Below are positions 23,944 to 38,900 of a stretch of 64,000 nucleotides of DNA, piece after piece. The stretch comes from Nectonema munidae (Eukaryota; Nematomorpha; Nectonematoida; Nectonematidae), in the NCBI GenBank assembly GCA_030549495.1, contig JAUIRK010000928.1, positions 571,001 through 635,000 on the forward strand, read 5' to 3'. Under the pieces are notes generated by a model that worked only from the letters and a program-made list of their open reading frames with translations, was not told the origin of the DNA and did not search any database. Within the stretch, counting starts at the first letter, position 1, and the number at the start of each line of letters is the position of its first letter. The translations under genes and the position numbers were made by a program.

Positions 23944-26900
23944 ATGAAGAGATTGAAGGAGTACTTAAAAGCAAATTACAACAGCATCCTTCCTTCAGTA
24001 GTGACAAGTCTTCTCATTACTTCGCTTCTCACTTCCTTGTCTTTGCTCTTTGTCAATGCGCGTTTCTTCAACACGTTATCTCCAATTAAGTACACATCTT
24101 CGGATGGAGAAAGTTTGTGGCGCATAACCAACATCAAGTAAGCATTTTTAGATTTCTTACACAATCATCCTTTCCTGTGAAACCGTTTCAAATACTGAAA
24201 AAGGAACACGTTTGTTAAAATTTAGAAATATTAGTTGTGAAAATAGAATTCCTTCTTTAAAGAGATATCTTGGCGAAACCGAATCTTGAACGCTAATTGC
24301 TATCCAAACCAAGAAATGAAATCTATTGGAAGTTCGTAGTGGTTTGTGCTATGCATTCATTGTCTTCTTAAAAACATAAAGTTGAGGAACTTGTGAGAGT
24401 CATCTGGCGCACAAATAGGAACAATTCTCTTCTGATATTATTTATAGTACAATTGTAAATATCGCCAAATCTTTGTATAAAAATGATTAACACAATATTC
24501 AAGTAAAAATGTGGCGTGATGATTTTTGTCTAGTAAATGGGGGAGGGGGGAGTGAGGTTTTTTTTAACTAAAAATGGGGCATGTTGAAGAAAGTTTGGGA
24601 ACCAATGAAGGTGGATTTAGAGCACTGTTTCCCAAAAGTGTGTCGCAAAAACTTTCCATGTGTGTCGCGAAATTTTTTGAAATGATAAAAAAATACAGTT
24701 ATCCTTCAATTAGCGCGACTTCGATTAACATGATTTCGATTAAGGTAAGGAATCAATTATTAAATTTTGAAAACTTTCTGTTTTTAAAGTTTTATTTTTT
24801 TCATTATTTTAGAAAAAAATTTTTTTTTCATTTCATTTTTCTGATCATTTTACTCAAAAAATTTTTAATAATTAAAAAAAAAATTTCTATTTTTGCTTCA
24901 TTTTTAATTAATTTTTTTTAGTGTGAAGGTTTACCGAGATTAAATTGAATTTTTTTTATTATTAGAGTTTCTTTTTTAAAATTATCATAAATTTTTTATT
25001 GAATGTAATTAAATTTTTTTCAAAATTTGCGAGTTTGCTTGTCGTCTTTGGACCCTCGATGGAATTTATTTTGTTCTCGAAAGCAAGCTCATTTGTCACA
25101 CTGAATAAAATTTTATTGTTGCTGTTGCTTGTTCGCCCGGTTTCCTTCTGTTGCTACTTTAATCGTAATGTTTAATGGATTACAAGGCTACTGTTAATTA
25201 TAATACTTCATTTAATAGTGTCGCGGAATTTTTATATGTAAAGAGTGTGTCGCGGCTCAAGAAAGTTAGGGAAACACTGCTCTAGAGACAAGAAGAAGAA
25301 GGATTTAGAGACAGTTTTTGGCCATGTGCGTGTATAATTCAATGTTTTGTTTAAATTTATGAAGGAAATGTTGTATTTCAGATCTGTAAGATGACATGGG
25401 TACTCATTTAATTGTTCATTTTTACTTGTTCATTATTTATAAAACTTCTTAATATTTTGTCTTTCTTGGTAAGATTGAAGATAATATATATACAAATGTG
25501 AAATTACTTTGCCTTGTAAATGGCTAATGTAATTCTTATATTTTTTAAGTAAATTTTTATGTTTAATATATATTTTTAGAGAAAGTGTGCTTAGAAAGAA
25601 TAAGCAAGAGGAAGAAGCACTTAAAACGAAGGTAAGAGTTAAGATAATTAAATTTGGATCAATCTCTCTACAAAAAAAATAAGTAGTAATATTACTATTT
25701 CAAGAATGGTAAAATATTGATTTACTATTTATATATTTAAAATAGTCAATATTTCAAAATGTTGGGAGTATCTCTAGAAAACGAAAACTAACGCCCCGAT
25801 TTAAAAAACGTTATTCATCACCTTTTCAGAGGTCCTTTTTGAAAGATATCTCTTCTCAAGTTTATTTGCTTTAGTACTATCTTTCGTTTTTACGCTAAAC
25901 CTATTTTTAATATTGTTATCTACTCATTTTTAATATTAATCATAATTTTTATGTTCTTTCAATCGATTTTCTATTGAAATTTTTCAACTTATTACATTTT
26001 AAAGCCATATTGCTGATTTTTTATGCTCTTTATAATTCAATAATATACTTTTTTGTTGTATTTAATTTGATATAACAGTATTTGAAGTATCCTGTAGTGT
26101 AGCATTAGATTTCAACAAAAATGGATAAGACTTACATTTGTTGGAACAGTTGCAAAAGCTAAAAGACTCTATGGAGTCATTATCTAAAAAAGAAATAAAG
26201 TGATGAATTTATTGTTAGTTTTGATGAAGAGATTAACCGCGGTTAACGATCAGAGTCAAGTATAGTGGATTTCATAAAAATATAATCGCCTGCATTTATA
26301 AATCCTTTTTAATACAAATCCTCTGTTATCAGAGCTTAATCTAATTTATTTATCTTTTCATTTTTATTAGAATATTTTTTAAATATCCTAGGTAACTTAC
26401 CATTCAAAAGTTTGGAAATAAAAATAGACATACTTTAAGTAATTTAGAGGGATAAAATAAATTTCAAAGCTTTCTTTTGAGATTTAATCAAAATAGATAA
26501 ATTAATATGACCCCAAATAATCATGTAGTAATTGATATATGGCAAGAGAAAAGAATTATAAATAAGTTTTTTTACATGAAGGGGAGGAATAGAATTTCTT
26601 AATCTTTTTAGGATCCCATTCTAAGTAATGATGTCAGGATTTTATTTAAATATATACGAATTATAGAAGTCATTTTATCCGATGTAATGTTAGTTTTTCC
26701 CTTAATTTGATATCCACGCTCAAATACTATCTCATAGAATTAATTAATTGGTATATTAATTAAAAAAAATTTTAATGATAAATGATTCGCTATTCTAATT
26801 CTCTTCCAAAGTATGTTAATAATAATAATCTATCAGTTTTATACTTTGAAAGTAATTTAAAAATTTTCAAAACCTATAGAAAAAAGGAGAAAATTTATGG

Positions 26901-29900
26901 CCTAACTTTGAAGATCAAATAATTCCACACTGGTTTACACAGTCAAAAGTTGGACTTATTTTTAATCAAAAAGATCCGATTTGCATCAAGGCGAAAAAGT
27001 AAGATTCAATTTGATACTATTTTTAACTGTAGGCCTAGAACTTTAACTTCCTTAATTCCTAATCTCATGTTAAAAAGAAAATCTAGATTAATCTTTTTGT
27101 TACCCCTAAAGTTTTGGGTTCGAATCGAGAATCAAACGTTACATGTTTTTAATCCGCTCCTAGCTGAAATAAATGCATAGTGTCTGAACTTTTTATATTA
27201 CAGTTTTGTTAGAAGAGCTATTGGCTCCTTTTTAATTCTATCGTAAGAGAATCTTCAAAAAAAAATTTACTTAAAGTTTAAGAGAGTTGCTATTTAAATA
27301 TATTTTAAACTTTTCCATTTTTCCATATTTGTTCTGCTATCAAAAGTATTTTGTATGTGAGTGTCTACTTAAAATAATGGATTCAAATTAAAATTTTAGA
27401 GAAGATGATTTTTTATTATACGAAAAAGATGTTTCCTGTTGCTTCATCGGCTTCAATTTTACAGAAATGGAAAATACTTTATTTCATTTGGCGAAAAATC
27501 ATATAAAGTTTGCTGTATTCCCAGTTTATCTCGATTTCTATGGTAGTCAGAAGAATCTTTCGGATAAAGAAACCGTTGGATGCAAAAAAATTTTGGAAAG
27601 CAAATTTGGTAAAACCTTAATACTAAAATTATTTTAATACGTGTCAATCTTATAAAAATTTCTTTTTGAAATATACAATTATAAATTTATAAGAAGGAAT
27701 AAATTTAAATTGGTAAAAAAAAATTAAAACATTAAAATTTAATTTAAAATTTTTTAATGATAAAAATAACAAAGAATCGTTAATCTCATTTATATATAAA
27801 TATAACAATTTAGTACTGTATCAAATTTGAAATTAATAATTTATTTATTGCTAAGTTTTTGAAGAAATTGGGAGCAGTATGATATATTTTTATACGAAAA
27901 TAATTCCAGAGTTTTTAGCAAATTAAAAATATAAATGAGCGTTTGGAAGTAATAAGAGTGTAAAGTTACAGAATAAGGATATTGGCAAAAGAAGCCAAAA
28001 TAATTTGATTATGGCTAAATATCAAAATATAGGATTTAATATAAAAGTATAAAATACGAGGATTCAATCAATTCACACCTTTCAACATTGAGAACTTACA
28101 CGATTATTAAGACTTTATTAATTAAGTCATGATTCACAAGAGCAATTAATTATTCTATAAATAAAATGGTGTTGAGATGTCACGTGAAGAAAAGCAATAA
28201 ACAAACATTTGTAAAAAAAATTTAAGTTTACACCATTTTGAGTGTAACAAATAATAAAAATGAAAATATTTGGATACGAATATTGTGTTATTTTGCTTTT
28301 TTATATGAATTAAAATTTTTGATTTAAAAATTTGACGTGTCATTTTTATTTTAACTTGTTTGATATTTTAGCTTTTTTTCAGATTAAAAATAAATTGTCA
28401 ATTAAATAATTACAAATTTTTATTATTATAATTTTTTTTAATTTTAAAATTTTTCACTTTGATTTTAAAGGAATAACTTTTTAATTGATTTTTAATATTA
28501 TTTCAAAAACACAAAAAAAATATAAACACAGCAAAATCAAAAATTTGTATTCCGATAGAATTGCAAAAAGAGAAAATAGAACTAAAATAGTATGTATATA
28601 TTAAATAGAAATATATCAATGTATAGGTTATATATTTAGAGATGTATCATATGTTAACTTTTTTGTATCTTGAAACTTCCTAAAAATTTCGACAGAAGAT
28701 GCCAATGTATAATATGTGTTATCATAAAGACTTACTTACCATAAAATTTTGGATAAAGTAGAAATTGAAAAATTCGGAAAAAAACTTGAGGTATATAGAA
28801 AAAAGAAAACTGTTTCAAAATTGCGAAAGCTGATGTTAAAACTTAAATGATAAAAAGAAATATATATAAAAAAATTTTGCAAAACTTTTTTGAAAATGAA
28901 CATATGATTTTTAGCTTATTCAAATTTTACCGATGAATCAATTTATAGATAAACTGATAATGGTGGCCAAAAACAACTCAATCAATGTCGGTTTTCAATA
29001 TTTCTGGAATGCGAAAAAGCCTTACTCTGATACACCGCCAAATTCAACAAAAGAGGAGGATATCATAAATATACTAAAGGTCCATTACTTATATAACTTT
29101 TTGCATATTTAAAATGACTCTAGAAAAGTTCATTTTGAATATTCTCTGTATTTCGGATAACAAAATCTGTCTTCAATTTTATTCACAAGTTTCTTTGTTA
29201 AATGAATGAAATCATTGTTCAAAAAAAATTGTAATTTATAAATATTGCGTAGAAGTTGAATTTAATGGTGGACAAAAAAATTCTTCACATAAGAATGGAA
29301 AATTCAGTCTCACAAAATTAGGTCCCAAAAAACTTTTGAGAAAAATTTAAAAAACGAGTTACTTATTTAGTTGGTAGATTAGTTAATTGGTTAGTTCTTT
29401 GAGAAGGAAATTTTAGAAGCCCAGTATTCCCAAATTTTTTTTATTGTACCCAAATTTCGTTTATTAGTAGTTTATAAACGTTGATATATCACTTTCATTA
29501 GATAAAACGAAATATTTTTGCTTCGGCATTTCAGATAATCAAATTAAATGGACTTTTCGGCATTTGAAGGAACTATGCATTACTGACCTATCGGCATGAA
29601 AGAGTTAATCTATATATTGTGCCTCAATTAATCTTAAGTCGTATTTTGTTTGCCTTTTTGAAGCTATCATTTTTCTATAAATTTGGGCTTTAATAAAATC
29701 AATATGATTTAAGGCAGAGTATTCCAAGCCGCATTTTGCGAGACCAAGTTTAGTGGGACTGAGTTTTTGTAGAACTGAATTTAGTGTATTGATTACAAAT
29801 TAAAATTTGTTTATATTTTATGATGAATGTAGATAATGTTTAATACTCTTTTGGTAAAGTCATTTTTCATTTTTAGCAAATAATATCAATTTAGCTTGAG

Positions 29901-32900
29901 AACTATTTTTATATAACTTTTATAAAAGTGTATACATTAATCTAATTTTTCGACAGTTAAAATCAATTAAAAGATTTTAACACCCCTAAAATTGCAACTT
30001 TGTGCGCCCTGAATAAAAATTGAATTAAAAAAAAGAAGAATTTGGACATCAAGTCTCCACTTAAAGTTAATTTAAGTTTTCTAATTATTCAATTAAGTAT
30101 GTTCCTTATCCGATTGGTTATTTACAATTTGGTAATGAGCTAATTAAGGTATAATCTTAAAAAGCTTCTTACGTACAAGACAAAGCAAATGACTTTATTG
30201 AATTTCTATTGATTTCACCAATTTTTTGTGAGCAAATGCATAAGCGTGCGATGATTGGTGCTATAAAACGTAAAAAGTGCTACCACATCTTTAAAAAATT
30301 AAAATGCCTGTTTGTGTCTAAATGTGTCTATATGCATTCATATTTATTGGGTAACACGCAAAGCCTTGCTTTGACCTGTCGAACCCCCAATCAAGAGAAG
30401 CCCACTCCCAGACTTGAGATTATCTTTCGGTTTCATTGAGAGTTGCCTTCAAATCATCGTTACTCTTACCAAATTTAGAACGTTGTTTTAGTCGCTTGAA
30501 ATTGATCACACTGACAAATGAAAGATTGAATGCTTTATCACACATAGCAATTGGAAGAAACGATGTTAAGAAAATTAAAGCTTGATTCTTTCATTTAAAG
30601 TTTTGTGAAATATAGAAAAATAAGTTTAACACTAAAACACTTTTATTTTTGAAAGAGGGACCCTAAAAGCTCTTCAAACACAGAAGCTGTGATCAGAAGT
30701 GGGCCTCCAAAGCTTTAAGTACGACCCCATACACATGTTCTTTTTGTGTTACAAGTTTAAATTTGTGGAATCCTTCATAAGACGTATTTAGGAAGGGCTT
30801 TTATCCTGATCCAGAGTTTTAACTATTAAAATTGAAATAATTTTTCCAAAAATAGTTTATTTATCAAAAATATTCATTCTTATATAAATTTTATATCAGA
30901 CATAACATGATACGTATGATACAATAAACTAAATCAATTAATTTAACTTTCACAATCCCAATTTTTCACTATCCGAATCAATTTTATTAAAAAATTTCCA
31001 GATTACTGATGGTTAACTCTTTATGTATTTATTTAGATAAGCATCTAAGCGCTTATATAAACTTTAAAGATGTTTTACTTTAAGTAAAAATAATGAACAG
31101 ATTATGCGTATAAGTTGTATTTAGATTCTAAACTTTTTTTTAGAAAGTAATTATTTCGCATTATTTTAATCCAATTTTTGGCGCGATTGCTATAAAGTAT
31201 ATTAGTTATACTTATAGGAGTGACCGGACGTTCATCGCTAGACTTTTCATCGCCGGACACTTCATCACAGGATAGTTCGTCGAACAAACATATCATCGCA
31301 AGACTATTTGTCGAATGGATATTTAGTCGAACCGCTTTTTGTGAAATAGCCTTTTGTCGAAAGAGTGTTAAACATCCAAAAGCTATAAGCTTTTTATATT
31401 GTTAAATAGCCAACGAGGTAATTGCGTAATTATAAGACATTGCAATATATGAATGGGATTACCTTTTTACTAATTTTGTTAGTTGCACTTAAACGCTGAG
31501 AACCTTGCTCATTCATTAGTGAAAATTTGAACAAGAGCTCTTACTAATTTACTTGTGGAACTAATTTTGAAAATAAATCTATCTTATATTTCGATAAAAC
31601 TCTTTTCCTTTCAGGATTATAGCTTCAATGTATCTATATAAAGAGAGGGAGAGCGAGAGAGAAATGATTTCTTTGCTTTCAAACATACATTTATGGAACA
31701 AAACGAGACAATGTTCGAGACATAACAAGCGTTCTACAAAAACGCTCTTCGACGAATCGTCCCGCAACAATATGTCAGTTCGAAGAACTGTCGGGTGACA
31801 AAGTGTCCTTCGTAGAAATGTCCGGTCACCACTTATAAAGAATACTCATTCTTAACGTTAAAATTAAATAAATACATGCTATTTTCTATTAAATCAACTT
31901 GACTATAGATTTGACAAATTTAATATTTAGAAGAATATTGATCATTTTGAACCAAGTCTTCTTTGGTTTGATCAGACAAATGCTGACTTATTTGGCGAAA
32001 TATCAAGAAAAAGTTTGAAATCTTTCTTCCTTTGGCTACTGAATATGAGTAATGTGAGAAAAACGATTGTCACTAATTTCAACCAAAGATCTCAAAACAG
32101 ATGTTCTAGTGGTGTTGGCGTTTTAACGTTGAAATCATCGTAATATAAGTTTATTTTAAATACAGGATTACGTGGAAATATTTAGTTTTTTGAATATACT
32201 TTATTGGTACCTTTATTCTTTTATGTGACAATACTTTTCATTTTTAAGTGCCAAACCTGTTCAAATCAGATTGGTTCAGGGCCCAATAAAGTATCTAGAT
32301 TTGACAGTAGGTCGGTTTATATAATAATAATAATAACTATTGAACAAAAAAACATTTGTTTTTTGTCTGTTCATATTTTTTATATATAAAGGGAATGTGC
32401 ATATGAATGAACAAATGGATGTGCGAATAAATCCGCTATAAAGAACCTCGTATATAAAAACATTGTAATAGAATAGCATGGATTGAGAAGAATATATACA
32501 CGGGAAAACAATAATAATAGATACAAAAAACATATGAAAATGAATATGCTTGAAATGTTTGATTGACGGTATAATATTTTATCGTTTTAAATTTAACCAT
32601 AGGAAATTAAAAATGACACAAATAATATATTTAAAAACAAAAAACCAAAGTGTATTTCAATTAAAATAAGTTAAAACAATTAAAATCGATTCATTTAAAA
32701 AAAGTCGTCAAATTGAATTTGTTTAAGAACGAATTCTTTGACGTTTAATTTGATCATAAATTACCTGAAATTACACTTGGTGATACAGAAAAATAACGTT
32801 ATGTGTGGAGAAAGAAATAAGCAAACAGAAGTAATACTAAGTAAGTAAAAAAGAAAAGATACGATGCTGGTTATAATATGAGTGGAAAATAATTTTGTTA

Positions 32901-35900
32901 GCTCATAGGGAAAAGTATAGATGAATTAAAATATATAAAACGTATACAAAAATCCCAAATTAAGCAATGGAAGTAAAGGATTAGAAAAATAGACTTCCCT
33001 TCATCTGCTTTTTCAAATAGTTTTGCACATGAATCTTCTGCTTTTTAATAAATATCGTCTGATTTTTCTGGTCACAAAAGGGTTACTATAAAAAGAGCCC
33101 TATATAAATGCAGTTTACTCAAATATTCTTTTTATTCAGAGTTCGTTTAACCCATTAAGTCCCAATGTTCCCATTTGGGGACATAAGTAATTTCATTTTC
33201 GTCTGCTTTTTTGAATGACTTTGAATTAAATTGTCTGCTTTTTTTAGATATCGTCTGATTTCTATGGTACTTAACCCATTATCGGCCAGAATAAGCAGAC
33301 GATATCTCATGTAAAGCAGAAGATTTGTATTAAAAAGCATTTATAAAAGCAGACGATTCATATTTTTCTAAAGTCGACTGTGGTCGATAACCGGTTAATG
33401 GGTTAAACGAGTTAGACTGTATAAATATTTACTTAGAGTAAGAATTATTGTTCAAAATATATGTCCATTTCAATTGAGTGACAGAATATCTATAAAAATT
33501 TTTAATTTAAATGATAATTGATTGAGTTTCAAGATAAAATTTAAATATTCAATTAACTAAGATGTTAGTCACAAATTCCTAACAATTCAGAAATAGTGTC
33601 AAAGATCATTTAAATTAGAAATAATACATTTAAATCTGAAAGATTGTTTCTGCATTTTTATCGCTTTAATTTTCCTAAACTTAACATGAAAAGATTTTTC
33701 GATGCGAGTGATTGTGAAATAGTTTTGTATATAAACTTACTTCCTTAAAATGATACTTTCTGTAATTTTATTGCATTTCTATGATAAATAAATTAAAAAA
33801 TGTTAAGAGCATTGATTAAGTTCCCCCAAGAGCATTTGACTAGAGCATTAGATTAAGTTCCCCCAAGCTTTTGAATTTGATAGGCGATTCTTTTATCTTT
33901 TTTTTTTGTAAAAAATATCTAAATCTGTCCTTTTTTTAGTGAGACTTGCCCGAAGATAAAAAGTGGCGTATGGGTCAGAGAATTTCAAAGCCTGCAAAAG
34001 AAAAGTTTTAATGATAGAGAAGTTGAATTCCTACATTTCGCGTCTTTGCTAAAAGAATTTTTGCGAACTATTACGTACGCTAAATATTGCCTTGAACATG
34101 TTGCGTTAAAATATTTCAACTATACAAGATAAAATTTATTTTATATAAATGTAGATATACTATTTACACTAGAATTAATCTATTATTCCTTTTTTAAATG
34201 TTAGCAAAATCTACATCTCTTTATACAGAAATTCTAGACTAACAAAAGTATTTTTAGAATCAAATTGAACATGTTGAATTTGCTGTGTATGGATAATTTT
34301 TTTTTAAATAATGAGAAAATGTGTTTCCCAAAACGTCACTTGTGAAAGCTAATTTACTGTCAGGTAATAAAGTAATAAAATTTACTGTCAGGTAATAAAT
34401 GTATTTTGGGTGAATTAATAACCAAAATTTAGTATATTATAAAATAAGATAATATTAAACCAAAAAAATGTGGAATTATAATAAGTTTATATATTTGGCA
34501 TGATTTTTTGACAGGTTTGATCGATTTTCAAGAAAAATAAATAACACTATCAGATTCGCAATCCATTATTTAGTGGGTTCACACAAAAATTCCCCCCCCC
34601 CCCCGTCACTGAAGAAATAAAAATAGCCAGTCACGAATAAGGTTTATCTCATTAAACTGAACATGTTTCAAAATGAAGTGCATTTTTGGATACTTATTAA
34701 TGCTTTCGAATTAAATGAAGATAATAATTGCTTAAAGTTTTTTTGCATAATTAAAATTTTTATTTAATTTCATATTTTAATTAATAATACACTTTTTTAA
34801 AAAGTGTTGGATTCTTACTTGAATACAATTAAATTCTTTTACTCGAAAGCTCGTGATTTTTTAATAATATTAAAGTGGATGGATTATTATTTTCAATTTT
34901 ATTAATCACCCTTGGATTGCAAAAGAAGGATTGCTTGGAACTCTTTTCTTAGAATGACTCTTATTGGCTGCTTTTTCTGTCTTCACAATGCAACTGTTCT
35001 TTGTGTATATCTATCGGAAGCCACAATCACCCTCCTTGAAAATGTTCCAAAGTGAAGCTTCATGTTTAATTCTCAATATAAAATATTTGATTTTAAGGAA
35101 AGTTTAAAAACATCATGCATACCTGAAGTAAAATATAAATACTGATTTCTCCGAATAGTGGTCCAAATGCTCCAAAAATATTTGCCTCTCATACCATTCA
35201 AAGCTTTTTGTTTTAAAGTAAAATGATAATATACCATACACTTTCTATGATTAAAATAATTCCAACTCTCAGGACTCTTAGAAATTATGCTGAATTTCTA
35301 GGTTAAGAAACATGGATTAAAACTTAAAAAGGATATTTCCTTTTTTATTAACGTGAGACAACTGATAAATTAATTCATGTTTAGATATTTTTTTTCCACA
35401 ACTGAATTTTGTTAATTTATTCTGCAATTAATTCCTCAAATGTTAGTCTCTTACTTAAAGAAAGTAAGATTCATAAAGAACTGTTTTATAATTATGTGTA
35501 AATAACATTGACAATTTACGCTCTTTGAATCGTTCAATTTTTTTAAAATTCACATTTGTAGCCAAGGTGTTTCTAGTAAAAATTCATAACTTATTACAAT
35601 AATTTTATTGGTACATCTGTTTTCTTCACATTTCAAAGTGTTGTCACAATTTCAACTATAAAAATTTTTTATCTCTTGATTTCACAAGCATTTTCAAACC
35701 AAAAAATGTTTCTATCTAAAAGTGTTCCTAAACTAACAACAACTAATTTAAATAACTTATATAAATGAAACTCATATTTTGATCTTTTTATCAACTTTCC
35801 ATTGTTTTGTAATTTCAAATAAAAGTGCTGAAATTTAACTTACATTATTTTCCGGTATATATACGTTTAATATATAACTGTATCATTATAATTATTTTTG

Positions 35901-38900
35901 TTCACCTTTTATTGCTAATAACACTCTGTCCCACTTTGTTCTCTACTTTTTTAAATCGTGAACAAAGTTATTTTATATCCAAGGACGTATTGCTACTTTC
36001 TTTTTGATTAACCCCTTGTCAAGGTCAAATCTGACTTTTTGACAAAAAATGTCCTTTCCATAGAAAAAGAAGTTCTTCTTATATTCTGAAGTATATTTAT
36101 TGATTTTATTCTTCCTTTCAATCAATAAAAAGTTCTCAGATCTTATCGTGTCTCCGACAAGTGTTCTTTAAATAATATTTTTATAATTTATATTTTTATG
36201 CAATTTTCACAATAATATAATTATCATTCCATGTTAATATCAATAAATTTCTCACTTTTGTATTTAGTTTAGGTGGAAACTTCGCATTCAAGATTTCTCT
36301 CAATGAAAATGGAGAAATACCATTTCACTTTGAAGAAAAAATAGAGGAACTTGGTGAATGGATTGGAAGAAACAGTTTTGTTTTAGGAAAAATGAAACCA
36401 TGCGAGCACCTACCCCAAAAAGAAAACGATATGTAGTATGATCAACTATTTTCGTTTTATAACTTATAATTTATACAATATTTTTTGACTCACAGCAAAT
36501 ATTATAGTTTTTGGATGGAAATGACAAGAAGAGATTTTTTTGGGAAGAATTTTTGGATAAAATCATCAAAATCTATTTTAATATAATGCTCACATAATTT
36601 CCATTACACGAAATAAAAAGAATATTGATTCCATAAAGATTTAAATAGTTGAGTTCTTTTCTTTTAATAAAATTACTACTAATTTTAGTTCATAGTTATC
36701 GGACATTTAACGCAACTTTTCCTCATTTGCTCAAACATAATATAAATACTTGAAATAAAAGCTCAAATAATCCTAATATAAGTTAAATATTTTCTGATGT
36801 TCAGATGGAGTAAAAATTTAGTAGAAAAAATGGAAACTTCGCTAGCTTAGATTTAATTAAAATTTTGACTACGAAATCTTTAAGTCATAATTTTAAACTT
36901 TTGAATTATTTTAAAAAGATCCTTAATATCACCAAAAATATCAAGCTATAGAGGCCAATAGTTAAAACAACAAACACTATGTACCCTTAAAACATTAAAA
37001 TGATACATTTTATTTAACCATATAAAAAATAATTAAATTTCTGAGTATCAAAGTAATATGCTTCCGATACTTGAGGTGACATTTGAGCTATTCTTTTCTT
37101 TCAACTGTAAGGATGAAACACAAATCTATTTGTTTTTATTTACTACTATGCTTATAAAAATAATCCTATTCTCTTCTATCTTATAGGTAGGGCAGACAAA
37201 AATTGACCTAAAAACTTTTTAAATATTGACTTTTTGGAAAAAAAAATTGACTTTATGGTAAAAAAAATTGACCTTTCTTATATAACTTTTTTTGTCTAGT
37301 CTTCAAATATATATATATATATAGGTATAATAAAGTTCTTTTTTAAAATTATTTAGAACTATTATATAATAAAACATGAAATAGTTAATAATGTTATGTG
37401 GAGAAAAATTTGTGTCTATAGTCAGAAGCTTTTTAAAAAATTGAAAAAGATCTTTAGACGGCACATGTTGCTGCTTGACAGTTCTGAAGCAGTATGTAAG
37501 TACTGGTTGAAATGTTTTCATTTTCCATTTCCAAAACTTTTTAAAAGTAAATAATAATTTTTAATTTTACACTCATTTTCAGTAAAGTGAATGGAATCAA
37601 AAATTTTCTTTGCATCCTTGATACTAAAAGACGAATATTCAATTTTTTGAATAATTTCTGTCAAATTGTAATAATTTTGCTTAATTTTTATGAGTTGTTC
37701 ATAAAGTGAAGAATTGTTAACACTTTTTTGCATTTTGAGCCAAGACATCATCTTTGTTTTTGAAAGAATTAACAATTCTTTTGACTTCTGGTAATTTATC
37801 AGAATAATAGGAAGCCGTTTCTAGCCAACTCGCCCATCTTGTTATAATTGGTGTTGGATGGAAAACAATCTCTCTAAAGACAGCTTTTCTATTTTTATTT
37901 TTAATTGTTGCAAGTTTCATGTTACCAATGAGCTCATCTACTTCTTTATAGAAAGATTTAACTTTCATTGCACAATTGTGAATTAAATGTGCAAAGCTTG
38001 TAATATGAAACAAATTAGAATGCACAATTTTCAATATTTGGCCATCGGTTAAATTATATTTAGCAGCATCGGAAACAACAAAAAGTTCTCTTTTTTAACG
38101 TTAAACTCCCTTATAACATCATCAACAACACAAACAATTCTTTTCGAGTCAACATTCTCTTTAAATCGTATACACTTGACAAGCCATGTTTTTTTCTGGA
38201 ATATCTATTGAGCCAATCACGACATTCACAAAGCTCGCATCGCGAAGAGTGCTTTCATCGAGCATTAAAAAAACTTTTTTTTACTTTCAATTTATTTTTT
38301 ATTTGATGAATCAAGTCAGCGGAAAGATCTGAAACAAGATTTCTACTAGTGGAAATCGAGGGAATTGAGTATTCTAATTCTGAGAAAAATATTTTGATTA
38401 AAGGATGTGAAAGCTTATGTAAAGGGATGTTTGATTCTAAAAAGCATCTTATCAAATTTCGAGAAAATTTCTTATCAGCTGGTTCTACGTAGTTTTGAAT
38501 TATACTTGTACTAGATGAACTTGGTAAACCAAGCTGGTGCTTTCTCGACTTTCTGTGGTTTTCAATAAAAAAGTTTTTTTTCATGATTGACAATCAGGAT
38601 GAAAATTTTGCAGATTTAGAAATTGTAAATTCATGAGGATACTTGTGAACCAGTATCCCAATTTTAGTTGATTTACTTTTTGCCACTTTCGACATGCTTT
38701 GACATAATTGATTATTATAATTGGGAGCTGTTGTAAAACGTATGAGTAAATTCAAAGCTTTAAATTTAAAAATGATAAAACTACAATGTTTTAATATCAT
38801 ACTTAAAGGAATTAGGCCGAAAAAATCAGACAATATAAAAAGTCACAATATAAAAAGCAAAATAGTTTTGAATTTTTTTTTTCATAAATATTGACTTTAT

